A stretch of DNA of 64,000 nt from Pseudomonas entomophila (lineage in GTDB: Bacteria; Pseudomonadota; Gammaproteobacteria; Pseudomonadales; Pseudomonadaceae). The DNA lies in contig NZ_CP063832.1 in the NCBI RefSeq assembly GCF_023277925.1, positions 5,253,501-5,317,500 of the forward strand, given 5' to 3'. Positions 33,902 through 43,328 of the stretch are shown here, in pieces. Numbering within the stretch: position 1 is the stretch's first letter; the number at the start of each line of letters is the position of its first letter. The notes beneath the pieces are model-generated. The model searched no databases. It saw nothing but the letters and a program-made list of their open reading frames with translations, and was not told the DNA's origin. A program made the position numbers and the translations under genes.

Positions 33902-35447
33902 AAAAGGGGGCGGGTTTGAATGGCACTTACTTAACATGCTTCGGATGCCCATATCTTCTGATCTCTGCCCTTGCTGATCGACGTGGCTTGGTCAGCAAGG
34001 GGTAGGCCTGAGGCCTTCGTTTTATGGCCCGAGGCTCGACACGACCAGGCCGGTTGCCCACACGCCTTTGAGCAATCAGCATCAGCAAATCTGCTAATTG
34101 ATCTTCCCCATCACCGTAGCTGCGCTGTCGTAGCGCCAGCCATAGCTGGAGACTGTGCTTGAAACTCAGCTCGCGGGGCAAGCAATCGGCCATTAACGCC
34201 GATTGCGACATGAGCATCCGGATCAGGTTGTGTGCCAGCAGATAGACCCACAGCTCCTTGACCGCCATCCCTGGGGTTTTGCAGCTCAGTTTCCCCAATC
34301 CCAACGTTGCCTTCAGGTTTCGCAAATCCAGTTCGACATGCCAGCGTCCTTTGTAGAGCGACCTGAGGGCTGACTTGGGTGTTTGTTTTGGGCATTGCAA
34401 CGTTGTCACCAGGATCTTTCCACCGGCCTTCAGCTCTCTCACCGTCAGCCTCTGCGGCGCCTGTTCATAGTGCGCCATGCTCATCCATGGCGGCCTGCAT
34501 GCAGGCTTTTTCAGCTCGATCAAATGGTCATCCGATCCGAGACGTTGTCCTAAAGCAAAATCAGTACTGCGCCGCCGCGCTCCATATTGTTCGAACACGC
34601 CATCGATGCCCCTTCGCTGCAGCTCACACAACAGAAAGTAAGTGGCGTAATAGGCATCGCCCAACAGAATATCGCCTGTTTTCAGCACATTGAGCATTGA
34701 CCTGAGCAAGGTCTGTTCATCGCCGCCTTTGCCTCTGAAGCGGCCCAAAGCAGCGTCCAGAACGGTACCGCTACATAGACAGACAATGCCAACCATTCGG
34801 CAGAGTGGGAAACCCAGGCCGACCTTCTGCCCCCGTGATTGTGGATATGCAACCTGATTGGCAGCCGTGTCGGGCATCGAAACGGTTGTTCCATCAACAA
34901 GACGCACGGGCCGTCCCCTCCAACGCCACGACGAGGGGGCTTGATCACTGATCGATGAAGCCGTGTGACGAACCAGTGTTGAGACCATCTCCACCGGTAG
35001 GCGCTGTCTGGCTCTGCAGAAGGCGCCTGTACGAGTGCTGTTGGGCTTCATACCGTTGCAGGATCGCTTGATGGAAAAGTCATTGACCGCCTGCTGGCAG
35101 GAGCGATCAGCATTCATTGCTTGAGCCAGGAACATCGAGAGCGTTTCAGTCGGTGGGAATAGGCGCTCTCGATGTGCTGGCAACGCTGACTCGACACGCT
35201 TTAGCAGTTCGGGGGCCATGAGGAGATCGAAAAATGCCTGAGCGTCACTGGTCGAAGCATGGTGGCGAAAACGCTGCTGTTGATGCTGAAGGATTTGACG
35301 TCTACGATCCATTCTGGGCTGCGTCCTTGGCTTAATGGTGTGTGTTCGCAACTATCACCGTAGACCAAGGCCAGCCCTTCTTCATTTTTTTCTTATGGAT
35401 CAAAGGGTTGATGGCTAAGTAAGTGCCATTCAAATCCGTCCCCTTTT
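33902..35447 (-). mobile_element. IS4-family insertion sequence
   Basis: About 1546 bp bounded by terminal inverted repeats AAAAGGGG(A/G)CGG(A/G)TTTGAA followed by TGGCACTTACTTA, about 32 bases with two mismatches. It encodes one DDE transposase on the minus strand. No flanking target duplication is obvious, so the exact ends could be off by a few bases or the flanks may have rearranged. The insertion lies between two orphan immunity-type genes and cuts the second toxin-tip remnant. Confidence 0.8.
33927..35312 (-). CDS. IS4-family transposase
   Basis: 461 aa from the ATG at 35312 (MDRRRQILQHQQQRF); a TTG 13 codons upstream is an alternative start. DDE-type features are visible: the first aspartate in VRLVDGTTVSMPDTAAN, the second in DILLGDAYYATYFLL, and the glutamate in the YREK-like LYKGRWHVELDLRNLKATLG, the signature of the IS4 group. 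The gene looks intact. It fills the IS between the two terminal repeats and would catalyse its movement. Confidence 0.9.
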   Translation of the reverse strand: MDRRRQILQHQQQRFRHHASTSDAQAFFDLLMAPELLKRVESALPAHRERLFPPTETLSMFLAQAMNADRSCQQAVNDFSIKRSCNGMKPNSTRTGAFCRARQRLPVEMVSTLVRHTASSISDQAPSSWRWRGRPVRLVDGTTVSMPDTAANQVAYPQSRGQKVGLGFPLCRMVGIVCLCSGTVLDAALGRFRGKGGDEQTLLRSMLNVLKTGDILLGDAYYATYFLLCELQRRGIDGVFEQYGARRRSTDFALGQRLGSDDHLIELKKPACRPPWMSMAHYEQAPQRLTVRELKAGGKILVTTLQCPKQTPKSALRSLYKGRWHVELDLRNLKATLGLGKLSCKTPGMAVKELWVYLLAHNLIRMLMSQSALMADCLPRELSFKHSLQLWLALRQRSYGDGEDQLADLLMLIAQRRVGNRPGRVEPRAIKRRPQAYPLLTKPRRSARAEIRRYGHPKHVK

Positions 35448-35537
35448 CCTCTTTTTCTCCGCCTTTTTTATCGTAATGATGAAAGCCTAAAGGGACTTTC
35501 TCAAACGTTAAGTGAAACTGCGAGGTGCCCTCGATGA
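35448..35537 (+). pseudogene. 3' remnant of a second toxin tip, cut by the IS
   Basis: From the IS end the frame is open for 29 codons; it includes YRNDESLKGLSQTLSETA and stops with a TGA at 35535-35537 that overlaps the next gene's ATG (ATGA). This is the same four-base junction as between the Rhs toxin and its immunity gene at 32498. The upstream part is missing, replaced by the IS. Short, so the call rests on the junction geometry. Confidence 0.4.
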
Positions 35538-35893
35538 TGGAGTTTAGACTGGTGTCTGCTAATGGGTTGTTTCTTGGGGGATTATTGGTTTCTTCCATAA
35601 GTGGTATGCGAGTGATCGGTTCTTTTTTGCCGGATAGAGATTTTGACCTATATGGAAAGTTGTTCAAGGAGCATGAGCAAGCGGTGAATGAGCAGCTTTT
35701 TATAGAGGAGGAGCGTTTGATGAAGGAGATAGACTCGCTTGGGCTTTATGTTGTCGGCCCTTCACCAAAAACTGATTCTCATCGTATTGAAAATTTGCAG
35801 ATTATGGAGGGTGGGGCGAGTTTTAGGTTCTGTACGAAAAGAGATGTCGCTAACACCGCATGGAATAGTCGCGTTGGTTTGACGCAATGCTGA
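35534..35893 (+). CDS. Second orphan immunity-like protein
   Basis: 119 aa from the first of two adjacent ATGs at 35534, with GAGG eight bases upstream. Low GC like the Rhs tip. It starts with a hydrophobic stretch (SANGLFLGGLLVSSISGMRV) and continues with a charged helix (GKLFKEHEQAVNEQLFIEEE). The four-base overlap with the preceding toxin-tail frame suggests an immunity role. GC rises near residue 100, and the last 15-20 residues (DVANTAWNSRVGLTQC) may derive from flanking DNA, so the gene could be 3'-truncated. Family not recognised. Confidence 0.5.
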   Translation: MMEFRLVSANGLFLGGLLVSSISGMRVIGSFLPDRDFDLYGKLFKEHEQAVNEQLFIEEERLMKEIDSLGLYVVGPSPKTDSHRIENLQIMEGGASFRFCTKRDVANTAWNSRVGLTQC

Positions 35894-36071
35894 CTGCGTC
35901 CAGGCAGAAGCTGGGCACAGAGGATGTCACTGGCTTGACCGCCAGAAAGGAGGACGCGCAAGCGTGTCCCGTTGGCATCGAAAGGTAGACAAGGACACGA
36001 GATTCTGGCGATTGGCCAGCTCTTTCAGTTATCCTGCGCGCCCAAATTATTTCAAATTGTAAGGGACTACG

Positions 36072-36980
36072 ATGAAACACCTGCGCCAGTTGTTGGCGGC
36101 AGTGTTGCTCTGCGCAACTACTTTGCCCGCCATTGCCGCCAGCACTCCCGCATCTGCGCCAACCGCCAGCGAACAACCGCACCAGACCGCCGAACAGTGG
36201 CTGGCTACGCTCAAGCAACAGCACGGCAACATCACCCTGCCCGGCGGTATCGCCAGCCTCCAACTCAACAACGAGTTCTACTACCTGTCGCCGGGCGACA
36301 CCGAGCGCCTGCTGACCGAAGGCTGGGGCAACCCACCGGGCTTCAAGACCCTCGGCATGATCATCCCGACCGCCGTCAATCCACTGGCGGACAACGGCTG
36401 GGGCGTGATCATCAGCTACAAGAACGACGGCCACATTTCCGACGATGACGCAGCCAAGATCGACTACGCCGACCTGCTCGAGCAGATGAAGGCCGATGAC
36501 GAGGAAGACAACAAGGAGCGTCGCAAGGAAGGCTATGCCGGCCTGACACTGTTGGGCTGGGCCGAACCACCGAGCTACGATCAGGCTACCCACAAGATGT
36601 ACTGGGCGCGAGAGTTGAAGGCCGAAGACGCCGATCAGACCACCCTGAACTACAGCATCCGCGTGCTGGGCCGCGAAGGCGTGCTGGAGCTCAATGCCGT
36701 GGCGGCGATGGCCGACCTGCAGACCATCAAGCAGGAAACGCCAAAGATTCTCGCCTTCACCAACTTCACCGACGGCAACCGCTACGCCGATTACGACGCC
36801 AAGACCGACAAGCTGGCGCCATACGGACTGGCCGCCCTGGTCGCCGGTGGCATCGCCGCCAAGGCGGGCCTGTTCGCCAAGATCGGTGTTGCCTTGCTGG
36901 CGTTCAAGAAGTTCATCATCCTGGGCTTGGTGGCCATCGCCGGCTTCTTCGGCAAGCTGTTCAAGCGCAAGCGATCCTGA
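36072..36980 (+). CDS. DUF2167-family membrane protein
   Basis: 302 aa. Signal peptide (residues 1-22, ending AIAA). The DUF2167 domain fills most of the protein (GFKTLGMIIPTAVNPLADNG; WGVIISYKNDGHISDDDAAK; SIRVLGREGVLELNAV). Two C-terminal hydrophobic helices (LAALVAGGIAAKAGLFAKIG and FIILGLVAIAGFFGKLF) end in a basic tail. Probably an inner-membrane protein with a periplasmic domain; function unknown. High GC shows that host-like DNA resumes here after the toxin region. It has an AAGGGA ribosome site. Confidence 0.85.
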   Translation: MKHLRQLLAAVLLCATTLPAIAASTPASAPTASEQPHQTAEQWLATLKQQHGNITLPGGIASLQLNNEFYYLSPGDTERLLTEGWGNPPGFKTLGMIIPTAVNPLADNGWGVIISYKNDGHISDDDAAKIDYADLLEQMKADDEEDNKERRKEGYAGLTLLGWAEPPSYDQATHKMYWARELKAEDADQTTLNYSIRVLGREGVLELNAVAAMADLQTIKQETPKILAFTNFTDGNRYADYDAKTDKLAPYGLAALVAGGIAAKAGLFAKIGVALLAFKKFIILGLVAIAGFFGKLFKRKRS

Positions 36981-37283
36981 TTCAGACCTGGCTCACCCTT
37001 GCTGGGTGGGCCACCTCCTTAAAACGAACGTGCCTGCTGAATGCTTCCAGGCACCAATGCCGTTCAGGGCGCAATGTGGTGGGGCTATCATCCATGACCG
37101 TCTGCCATCGACCCTTTGCGGCTAGTCGCTTGATACACGCCATCCACCCAACGCAGCCCTCGGACCTTTCGATTTATAGTCAGCATTGCTGTTTTCAGGG
37201 CGAACCCTAGGTGCATGTTCGGCTTTCGTTGCACTCAATGCGATTGCCTGGGAGCCGGCGCACCGCCCCCAGGCACCGCATGC
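36981..37283. other. Intergenic region after the DUF2167 gene
   Basis: 303 bases with no gene. A hairpin at about 36988-37010 (GGCTCACCC-TTGCT-GGGTGGGCC) may terminate the DUF2167 transcript. A second stem (GCCTGGG / CCCAGGC) near 37248-37276 follows the convergent DUF3077 gene. Confidence 0.5.
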
Positions 37284-37553
37284 TCAGTGCCTCATTCCCA
37301 ACTCGGCATCATCCATCAACGCCTTGGCCAGCGCGCTCAGGTAGTACGACGCCCAGAGCAGTTGCGGCTTTTCCTCCATGATCCCGGCGATGGTCAGGTC
37401 GCGCACGCAGCCCATCAGCTCCGAGGCCTGGTCGCGGGCGTGCTGGCAGGGGATGCCGGGTTCGATGCAGAACAGCGGGTCGGTTTGGCCTTCGCCCTGG
37501 TAGAACTTGGTTTTGCCTGCCGTGGTGTTGGGGGTGGTGTTGCCTGTGGTCAT
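37284..37553 (-). CDS. DUF3077-family small protein
   Basis: 89 aa from the ATG at 37553 with GGGAG seven bases upstream. It reads FCIEPGIPCQHARDQASELM followed by GCVRDLTIAGIMEEKPQLLW, the pattern of the Pseudomonas DUF3077 family, soluble and mostly helical. Function unknown. A related-looking small gene (DUF6124 type) lies upstream on the same strand, separated by REP elements; the two are often found near each other in fluorescent pseudomonads, as far as I recall. Confidence 0.75.
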   Translation of the reverse strand: MTTGNTTPNTTAGKTKFYQGEGQTDPLFCIEPGIPCQHARDQASELMGCVRDLTIAGIMEEKPQLLWASYYLSALAKALMDDAELGMRH

Positions 37554-37585
37554 TGTTTTTCTCCCTGAAGTTGTTGGGGCTGGGC

Positions 37586-37670
37586 GGGACCTTTCGCCAG
37601 CAAGGCTGGCTCCTACAGGTGAAACGCAGCCCCCGGTAGGAGCCGGCTTGCCGGCGAACAGGGCCGGGCG
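37586..37670. repeat. Two REP elements between DUF3077 and DUF6124 genes
   Basis: TTCGCCAGCAAGGCTGGCTCC and, inverted, TAGGAGCCGGCTTGCCGGCG. Confidence 0.8.
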
Positions 37671-37674
37671 CGGG

Positions 37675-37917
37675 CTAGTGCAGCGTCTGTGGAGCCTTGG
37701 GCATCTGCACCTGGATCAACGCCGACTCGAGCAGCACGCGCAGCGATTCGACTTCATGCATCGACGCCATCATCAGGATCGTGGCCGGTGATCTGGGCTG
37801 GGCGTGCACGGCCTGATGGGCCACGGTCAGCGCGCACAGGGCGTACTCGGTGGCCTGTATAAGGGTGTCTTCAAGGGAGTGAGGGTTGTGGGGTGGATCG
37901 GGGACAATCTTTAGCAT
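37675..37917 (-). CDS. DUF6124-family small protein
   Basis: 80 aa from the ATG at 37917 (MLKIVPDPPHNPHSLEDTLI); the longer frame begins in a region without a ribosome site. The N-terminal M-hydrophobic-K-V-PDPP pattern and the helical body (EYALCALTVAHQAVHAQ; ASMHEVESLRVLLESALIQV) fit the DUF6124 family of pseudomonads. Function unknown. It is probably followed by the DUF3077 gene, with REP elements between. Confidence 0.7.
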   Translation of the reverse strand: MLKIVPDPPHNPHSLEDTLIQATEYALCALTVAHQAVHAQPRSPATILMMASMHEVESLRVLLESALIQVQMPKAPQTLH

Positions 37918-38407
37918 TGGCTTGGCTCTCTCAAATGGGCCGCCCCCAACTGCTGTCAAACAAATGGGTGGCAGCTATACGTGGGTTGACAGACCGGTGA
38001 GAGAACCAAACCCGGCGCACACGAGGTGCCCCACGCACAGCCGCCATAGAGCGCAAGCCATGCGTCAGGTTCTCAGCGGCCTGTCAAAGCCGATCGCCGA
38101 TTGTGCAGCGACCGCCCGAGACTAGAGGCCAACCCAGACCACCGCAATGGCTGAAAGGGCCTGGGAGTATGTTTGGGAAATGGACTACAGGAAAGCGGCT
38201 TAATCTGAATCTTTCCACCCGCGTTAAAGCCCACGACCCGCTCAACAGCCTCCCAGGCGCTCACTTCGTCGGTGGAAAGCCACCCCTGCCACGCTACGCC
38301 AGACACCGTGATAGCGCTTGACCATCACCACAATAGCGAACGGTGGTTGTTCAAAAACCTGCGAAGTAGGACAATTATCGGCTTCACGTCCCAACCAGCG
38401 ACCTTGC
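37918..38407. other. Intergenic region upstream of hemA
   Basis: 490 bases between divergent genes. No coding frame is convincing on either strand. It presumably contains the promoters of hemA (downstream) and the DUF6124 gene. I see no repeat or clear operator. Confidence 0.5.
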
Positions 38408-39685
38408 ATGGCCTTTCTTGCACTTGGTATCAACCATAAGACTGCCTCGGTAGACGTACGCGAGCGCGTGGCGTTTACCCCGGAGCAGCTGGTGGACGCC
38501 CTGCAGCAGCTGTGCCGACTGACCGCCAGCCGCGAGGCGGCGATCCTGTCGACCTGCAACCGCAGTGAGCTCTACATCGAGCAGGACCACCTGGCCGCCG
38601 ACGCCGTGCTGCAGTGGCTGGCCGACTATCACCAGCTGAGCCTCGACGAGCTGCGCGCCAGCGCCTATATCCACGAAGAACACGACGCGGTGCGGCACAT
38701 GATGCGTGTGGCCTCGGGCCTCGATTCGCTGGTGCTCGGCGAGCCGCAGATCCTCGGCCAGATGAAGTCGGCCTACGCCGTGGCCCGCGAGGCCGGCACC
38801 GTCGGCCCGCTGCTCGGGCGCTTGTTCCAGGCCACCTTCAGCGCCGCCAAGCAGGTGCGCACCGACACCGCCATCGGCGAAAACCCAGTGTCGGTGGCAT
38901 TCGCCGCGGTGAGCCTGGCCAAGCAGATCTTCTCCGACCTGGGCCGCAGCCAGGCGCTGCTGATCGGCGCCGGCGAGACCATCACCCTGGTTGCCCGCCA
39001 CCTGCACGAGCAGGGCGTGCGCCGCATCGTGGTCGCCAACCGCACGCTGGAGCGCGCGAGCATCCTGGCCGAACAGTTCGGCGCCCATGCGGTGCTGCTC
39101 TCGGACATTCCGCAAGAGCTGGCTCACAGCGACATCGTCATCAGCTCCACTGCCAGCCAGTTGCCGATCCTCGGCAAGGGCGCGGTGGAAAGCGCGCTGA
39201 AGCAGCGCCGGCACAAACCGATCTTCATGGTCGACATCGCCGTGCCACGGGATATCGAGCCGCAGGTCGGCGAGCTGGACGACGTCTACCTCTATACCGT
39301 CGACGACCTCCACGAAGTGGTGGCGGAAAACCTCAAGAGCCGCCAGGGCGCGGCCCAGGCCGCCGAAGAGCTGGTCTCGGCCGGCGCCGACGACTTCATG
39401 GTGCGCCTGCGCGAGCTGGCGGCGGTGGATGTGCTCAAGGCCTATCGCCAGCAAAGCGAACGCCTGCGCGACGAAGAACTGCAAAAGGCCCTGCGCCTGC
39501 TGGGCAACGGTGGCAACCCCGAGGACGTGCTGATGCAACTGGCCCGGGGCCTGACCAACAAACTCCTGCACGCCCCCAGCGTGCAACTGAAAAAGCTCTC
39601 TGCCGAAGGCCGCCTCGATGCGCTGGCCATGGCCCAGGAACTCTTCGCCCTCCACGAGGGCTCGACGGACAAAACCCCGCAATGA
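38408..39685 (+). CDS. hemA: Glutamyl-tRNA reductase
   Basis: 425 aa from the ATG at 38408 ([20 protein letters not shown]), the family's normal start; the upstream frame is not needed. It reduces Glu-tRNA to glutamate-1-semialdehyde, the first step of C5 haem synthesis. The nucleophile Cys50 lies in [13 protein letters not shown]. The NADPH domain has [20 protein letters not shown] (about 178-197). The gene heads the conserved hemA-prfA-prmC-moeB-murI run and overlaps prfA by four bases. Confidence 0.97.
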   Translation: MAFLALGINHKTASVDVRERVAFTPEQLVDALQQLCRLTASREAAILSTCNRSELYIEQDHLAADAVLQWLADYHQLSLDELRASAYIHEEHDAVRHMMRVASGLDSLVLGEPQILGQMKSAYAVAREAGTVGPLLGRLFQATFSAAKQVRTDTAIGENPVSVAFAAVSLAKQIFSDLGRSQALLIGAGETITLVARHLHEQGVRRIVVANRTLERASILAEQFGAHAVLLSDIPQELAHSDIVISSTASQLPILGKGAVESALKQRRHKPIFMVDIAVPRDIEPQVGELDDVYLYTVDDLHEVVAENLKSRQGAAQAAEELVSAGADDFMVRLRELAAVDVLKAYRQQSERLRDEELQKALRLLGNGGNPEDVLMQLARGLTNKLLHAPSVQLKKLSAEGRLDALAMAQELFALHEGSTDKTPQ

Positions 39686-40764
39686 AAGCGTCGCTGCTGA
39701 ACAAACTGGACACGCTCCAGGACCGCTTCGAGGAACTCACCGCGCTGCTGGGTGATGCCGAAGTCATTTCCGACCAGACGCGCTTTCGCGCCTACTCCCG
39801 CGAGTACGCCGAAGTCGAGCCGGTGATTGCCTGCTACGTAGGCTGGCGCAAGGTCCAGGACGACCTCGAGGGCGCCCAGGCGCTGCTCAAGGACGCCGAC
39901 CCCGACCTGCGCGAGATGGCCGTGGAGGAAGTGCGCGAAGCCAAGGAGCAGCTGGTGGGCCTGGAGTCGCAGCTGCAGCGCATGCTGCTGCCCAAGGACC
40001 CCAACGACGGGCGCAACGTGTTCCTGGAAATCCGCGCCGGCACCGGTGGCGACGAGGCGGCGATCTTCTCCGGCGACCTGTTCCGCATGTACTCGCGCTA
40101 TGCCGAGAAACGCGGCTGGCGCCTGGAGATCCTGTCCGAAAACGAAGGCGAGCATGGCGGCTACAAGGAGATCATCGCCCGGGTCGAAGGCGACAGCGTC
40201 TATGGCAAGCTGAAGTTCGAGTCCGGCGCCCACCGCGTGCAGCGCGTGCCCGAGACCGAATCCCAGGGCCGTATCCACACCTCGGCCTGCACCGTGGCGG
40301 TACTGCCCGAGCCCGACGAGCAGGTGGCCATCGAGATCAACCCCGCCGACCTGCGGGTGGACACCTACCGCGCTTCCGGCGCCGGCGGCCAGCACGTCAA
40401 CAAGACCGACTCGGCCATCCGCATCACCCACTTGCCCACCGGCATCGTGGTCGAATGCCAGGAAGAGCGTTCGCAGCACAAGAACCGCGCCCGGGCGATG
40501 TCCTGGCTGTCGGCCAAGCTCAACGACATGCAGACCAGCGCCGCGCAGAACGCCATCGCCAGCGAGCGCAAGCTGCTGGTGGGGTCGGGCGACCGCTCCG
40601 AGCGCATCCGCACCTACAACTATCCACAGGGCCGGGTCACCGACCACCGTATCAACCTCACCCTCTACTCCCTGGACGATATTCTCGCCGGGGGCGTGGA
40701 TGCTGTGATCGAGCCGTTGTTGGCCGAATACCAGGCCGATCAGTTGGCCGCCCTGGGGGACTGA
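39682..40764 (+). CDS. prfA: Peptide chain release factor 1
   Basis: 360 aa, starting with an ATG that overlaps the hemA stop (ATGA). RF1 recognises UAA and UAG and triggers peptide release. The GGQ loop ([19 protein letters not shown], near residue 235) and the codon-reading anticodon-like PxT region ([16 protein letters not shown]) are intact. prmC follows directly and methylates this GGQ glutamine. Confidence 0.98.
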   Translation: MKASLLNKLDTLQDRFEELTALLGDAEVISDQTRFRAYSREYAEVEPVIACYVGWRKVQDDLEGAQALLKDADPDLREMAVEEVREAKEQLVGLESQLQRMLLPKDPNDGRNVFLEIRAGTGGDEAAIFSGDLFRMYSRYAEKRGWRLEILSENEGEHGGYKEIIARVEGDSVYGKLKFESGAHRVQRVPETESQGRIHTSACTVAVLPEPDEQVAIEINPADLRVDTYRASGAGGQHVNKTDSAIRITHLPTGIVVECQEERSQHKNRARAMSWLSAKLNDMQTSAAQNAIASERKLLVGSGDRSERIRTYNYPQGRVTDHRINLTLYSLDDILAGGVDAVIEPLLAEYQADQLAALGD

Positions 40765-41595
40765 ATGACCATCATCGCCAGCCTGCTGCGCAACGCGCAG
40801 TTGCCGGATTCGCCGACCGAACGGCTGGACGCCGAGCTGCTCCTGGCCGCTGCCCTGGGCAAGTCGCGCAGCTACCTGCACACCTGGCCCGAGCGCATCG
40901 TCAGCAGCGAGGCGGCCGAGCTTTTCGCCGGCTATCTCGAGCGACGTCGCGCCGGTGAGCCGGTGGCCTACATCCTGGGCCAGCAGGGCTTCTGGAAGCT
41001 CGACCTGGAAGTGGCGCCACACACGCTGATCCCGCGCCCGGACACCGAGCTGCTGGTGGAAACCGCGCTCGAATTGGTCCCGGCCAAGCCGGCCCGCGTG
41101 CTGGACCTGGGCACCGGCACCGGGGCCATTGCCCTGGCGCTGGCCAGCGAGTGCCCGGCCTGGCAGGTGACTGCGGTGGACCGCGTCGAAGAGGCCGTGG
41201 CCCTGGCTGAGCGTAACCGCCAGCGACTTGGCCTGGGCAACGTCCAGGTGCGCGCCAGCCACTGGTACGGCGCCCTCGAAGGCGAGCGCTTCGACCTGAT
41301 CCTCAGCAACCCCCCGTATATCCGCGCCGCCGACCCACACCTGGTGGCCGGCGACGTGCGCTTCGAACCCAGCAGCGCCCTGGTGGCCGGTGAAGATGGG
41401 CTGGACGACCTGCGCGTGATCGTCGCCCAGGCGCCCCGGCACCTGCTGCCAGGTGGCTGGCTGCTGCTCGAGCACGGTTACGACCAGGCCCCCGCAGTGC
41501 GCGAGCTGCTGACCGCCGGCGGCTTCGTCGACGTGGCCAGCCGCGTCGACCTGGGCGGCCATGAACGTATCAGCCTGGGGCGCCTGCCATGCTGA
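40765..41595 (+). CDS. prmC: Release factor glutamine methyltransferase
   Basis: 276 aa, starting immediately after the prfA stop. It methylates the glutamine of the GGQ motif of release factors using S-adenosylmethionine. The SAM-binding VLDLGTGTGAIALALASE and the catalytic NPPY (about residues 182-185, LILSNPPYIRA) are present. It overlaps moeB by seven bases. Confidence 0.97.
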   Translation: MTIIASLLRNAQLPDSPTERLDAELLLAAALGKSRSYLHTWPERIVSSEAAELFAGYLERRRAGEPVAYILGQQGFWKLDLEVAPHTLIPRPDTELLVETALELVPAKPARVLDLGTGTGAIALALASECPAWQVTAVDRVEEAVALAERNRQRLGLGNVQVRASHWYGALEGERFDLILSNPPYIRAADPHLVAGDVRFEPSSALVAGEDGLDDLRVIVAQAPRHLLPGGWLLLEHGYDQAPAVRELLTAGGFVDVASRVDLGGHERISLGRLPC

Positions 41596-42344
41596 GCGAC
41601 CAGGAGCTGCTGCGCTACAGCCGCCAGATCCTGCTGTCGCAGGTGGACATCGACGGCCAGCTGCGCCTGAAGCACGGCAAGGCCCTGGTGATCGGCCTTG
41701 GCGGCCTGGGTTCGCCAGTGGCGCTGTACCTGGCTGCGGCAGGCGTCGGCGAGCTGCACCTGGCTGACTTCGACACGGTCGACCTGACCAACCTGCAGCG
41801 CCAGGTCATCCACGACAGCGACAGTGTTGGCATGAGCAAGGTCGACTCGGCGATCAAGCGCTTGCAAGCAATCAACCCCGAGATCGCGCTGGTCGCCCAT
41901 CGGCAGGCGCTGGACGAAGACTCTCTGGCTGCGGCAGTGGCTGCCGTCGATGTGGTGCTGGACTGCTCCGACAACTTCACCACCCGCGAGGCGGTCAATG
42001 CCGCCTGCGTGGCATCCGGCAAGCCGCTGGTCAGCGGCGCGGCGATCCGCCTCGAAGGCCAGCTGTCGGTGTTCGATACCCGCCGCGACAACAGCCCTTG
42101 CTACCACTGCCTGTACGGCCATGGCAGCGAGGCCGAGCTGACCTGCAGCGAAGCCGGCGTGCTTGGCCCGTTGGTCGGCCTGGTTGGCAGCCTGCAGGCG
42201 CTCGAGGCGCTGAAGCTGCTGGCGGGCTTTGGTGAGCCGCTGGTGGGGCGTTTGTTGCTGATTGATGCGTTGAGCACGCGCATGCGCGAGCTGCGGGTCA
42301 AGCGCGACCCGGCCTGCACTGTGTGTGGCAACCGTCATGAGTGA
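41589..42344 (+). CDS. moeB: MoeB/ThiF-type adenylyltransferase
   Basis: 251 aa. It activates the C-terminus of MoaD-type sulphur carriers by adenylation for molybdopterin synthesis. The nucleotide loop [20 protein letters not shown], the catalytic arginine region [17 protein letters not shown], and zinc cysteine pairs (CYHC and CTVC) are all visible. ThiF for thiamine synthesis is the alternative, but a MoeB call fits this conserved spot behind prmC. It overlaps both neighbours by a few bases. Confidence 0.9.
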   Translation: MLSDQELLRYSRQILLSQVDIDGQLRLKHGKALVIGLGGLGSPVALYLAAAGVGELHLADFDTVDLTNLQRQVIHDSDSVGMSKVDSAIKRLQAINPEIALVAHRQALDEDSLAAAVAAVDVVLDCSDNFTTREAVNAACVASGKPLVSGAAIRLEGQLSVFDTRRDNSPCYHCLYGHGSEAELTCSEAGVLGPLVGLVGSLQALEALKLLAGFGEPLVGRLLLIDALSTRMRELRVKRDPACTVCGNRHE

Positions 42345-43134
42345 GCGTTCGGCGCCGATTGGCGTGATGGATTCGGGGGTTGGCGGCCTTTCCGTGCTGG
42401 CCGAGATCCAGCGGCTGCTGCCCAACGAGACGCTGCTGTATGTGGCCGACAGCGGGCACGTGCCGTATGGCGAGAAGTCGCCGGACTATATTCGTCAGCG
42501 CTTGCGGCACATTGCCGGCTTCCTGCGCGAGCAGGGCGCCAAGGCCATGGTGCTGGCTTGCAACACGGCCACCGTGGCGACTGTCGCCGATCTGCGCGCG
42601 CTGTATCCGGACTGGCCGTTGGTGGGCATGGAGCCGGCGGTCAAACCGGCGGCGGCGGCGACCCGCTCCGGCGTGGTCGGGGTGCTGGCCACCACCGGTA
42701 CCTTGCAGAGTGCCAAGTTCGCCGCCTTGCTCGACCGTTTTGCCAGCGACGTGCGGGTGGTCACCCAACCATGCCCTGGGCTGGTCGAGTGCATCGAGGC
42801 CGGCGATCTCAGCAGCCCGGCGCTGCGTCAGCTGCTGGCGGGCTATGTGCAGCCGTTGTTGGTGCAGGGGTGTGACACCCTGATCCTCGGTTGCACCCAC
42901 TATCCCTTCCTGCGCCCGATGCTCGCGGACATGGTCCCGGCAGACGTGGCGATCATCGACACCGGCGCCGCCGTCGCGCGGCAGCTGCAGCGCTTGTTGG
43001 GTGAGCGTGGTCTGCTGGCGGATGGGCCGGTGCGGGAAACCGCGTTCTGGAGCAGTGCCGATCCGCACAGCCTTGAGAAAATCCTGCCTTTGCTGTGGAA
43101 GCAATCCGGTAGCGTCCAACGCTTCCCGCTCTGA
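42337..43134 (+). CDS. murI: Glutamate racemase
   Basis: 265 aa from the ATG at 42337 ([20 protein letters not shown]), overlapping the moeB end by eight bases. It makes D-glutamate for peptidoglycan. Both catalytic cysteines are present: [13 protein letters not shown] (about residue 74) and [13 protein letters not shown] (about 186). [13 protein letters not shown] is the typical substrate loop. Last gene of the hemA operon; a REP pair follows. Confidence 0.96.
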   Translation: MSERSAPIGVMDSGVGGLSVLAEIQRLLPNETLLYVADSGHVPYGEKSPDYIRQRLRHIAGFLREQGAKAMVLACNTATVATVADLRALYPDWPLVGMEPAVKPAAAATRSGVVGVLATTGTLQSAKFAALLDRFASDVRVVTQPCPGLVECIEAGDLSSPALRQLLAGYVQPLLVQGCDTLILGCTHYPFLRPMLADMVPADVAIIDTGAAVARQLQRLLGERGLLADGPVRETAFWSSADPHSLEKILPLLWKQSGSVQRFPL

Positions 43135-43152
43135 AAGCTTGCGTTGATGAGT

Positions 43153-43242
43153 CTCTGTAGGAGCGGCTTTAGCCGCGATCACCCGCGAAATGGGTACCAC
43201 ACCACGTCGCCTGCATCGCGGCTAAAGCCGCTCCTACAGCAG
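43153..43242. repeat. BIME after murI
   Basis: TGTAGGAGCGGCTTTAGCCG and its inverted copy CGGCTAAAGCCGCTCCTACA, about 85 bases apart. Confidence 0.85.
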
Positions 43243-43328
43243 CCCAAGGGGCTGGGCAGTGCTGGCGCGGTCAGGGTGGGAGCGGGTTTACCCGCGAAAC
43301 AGACGCTGCAGTGCGTTGCTCCGGCAGG

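Noticed and set aside
35332..35667. 111-codon minus-strand frame across the right IS end
   Set aside because: It runs antisense to the 119-aa gene and crosses the IS border; the plus-strand reading has the better start and the ATGA junction.
38073..38306. 77-codon minus-strand frame upstream of hemA
   Set aside because: No ribosome site or recognisable pattern; looks like chance or an old remnant.
43153..43242. Regularly repeated palindromes considered as CRISPR
   Set aside because: The units are REP/BIME elements scattered between genes; there is no array of equal-length spacers and no cas gene in the window.
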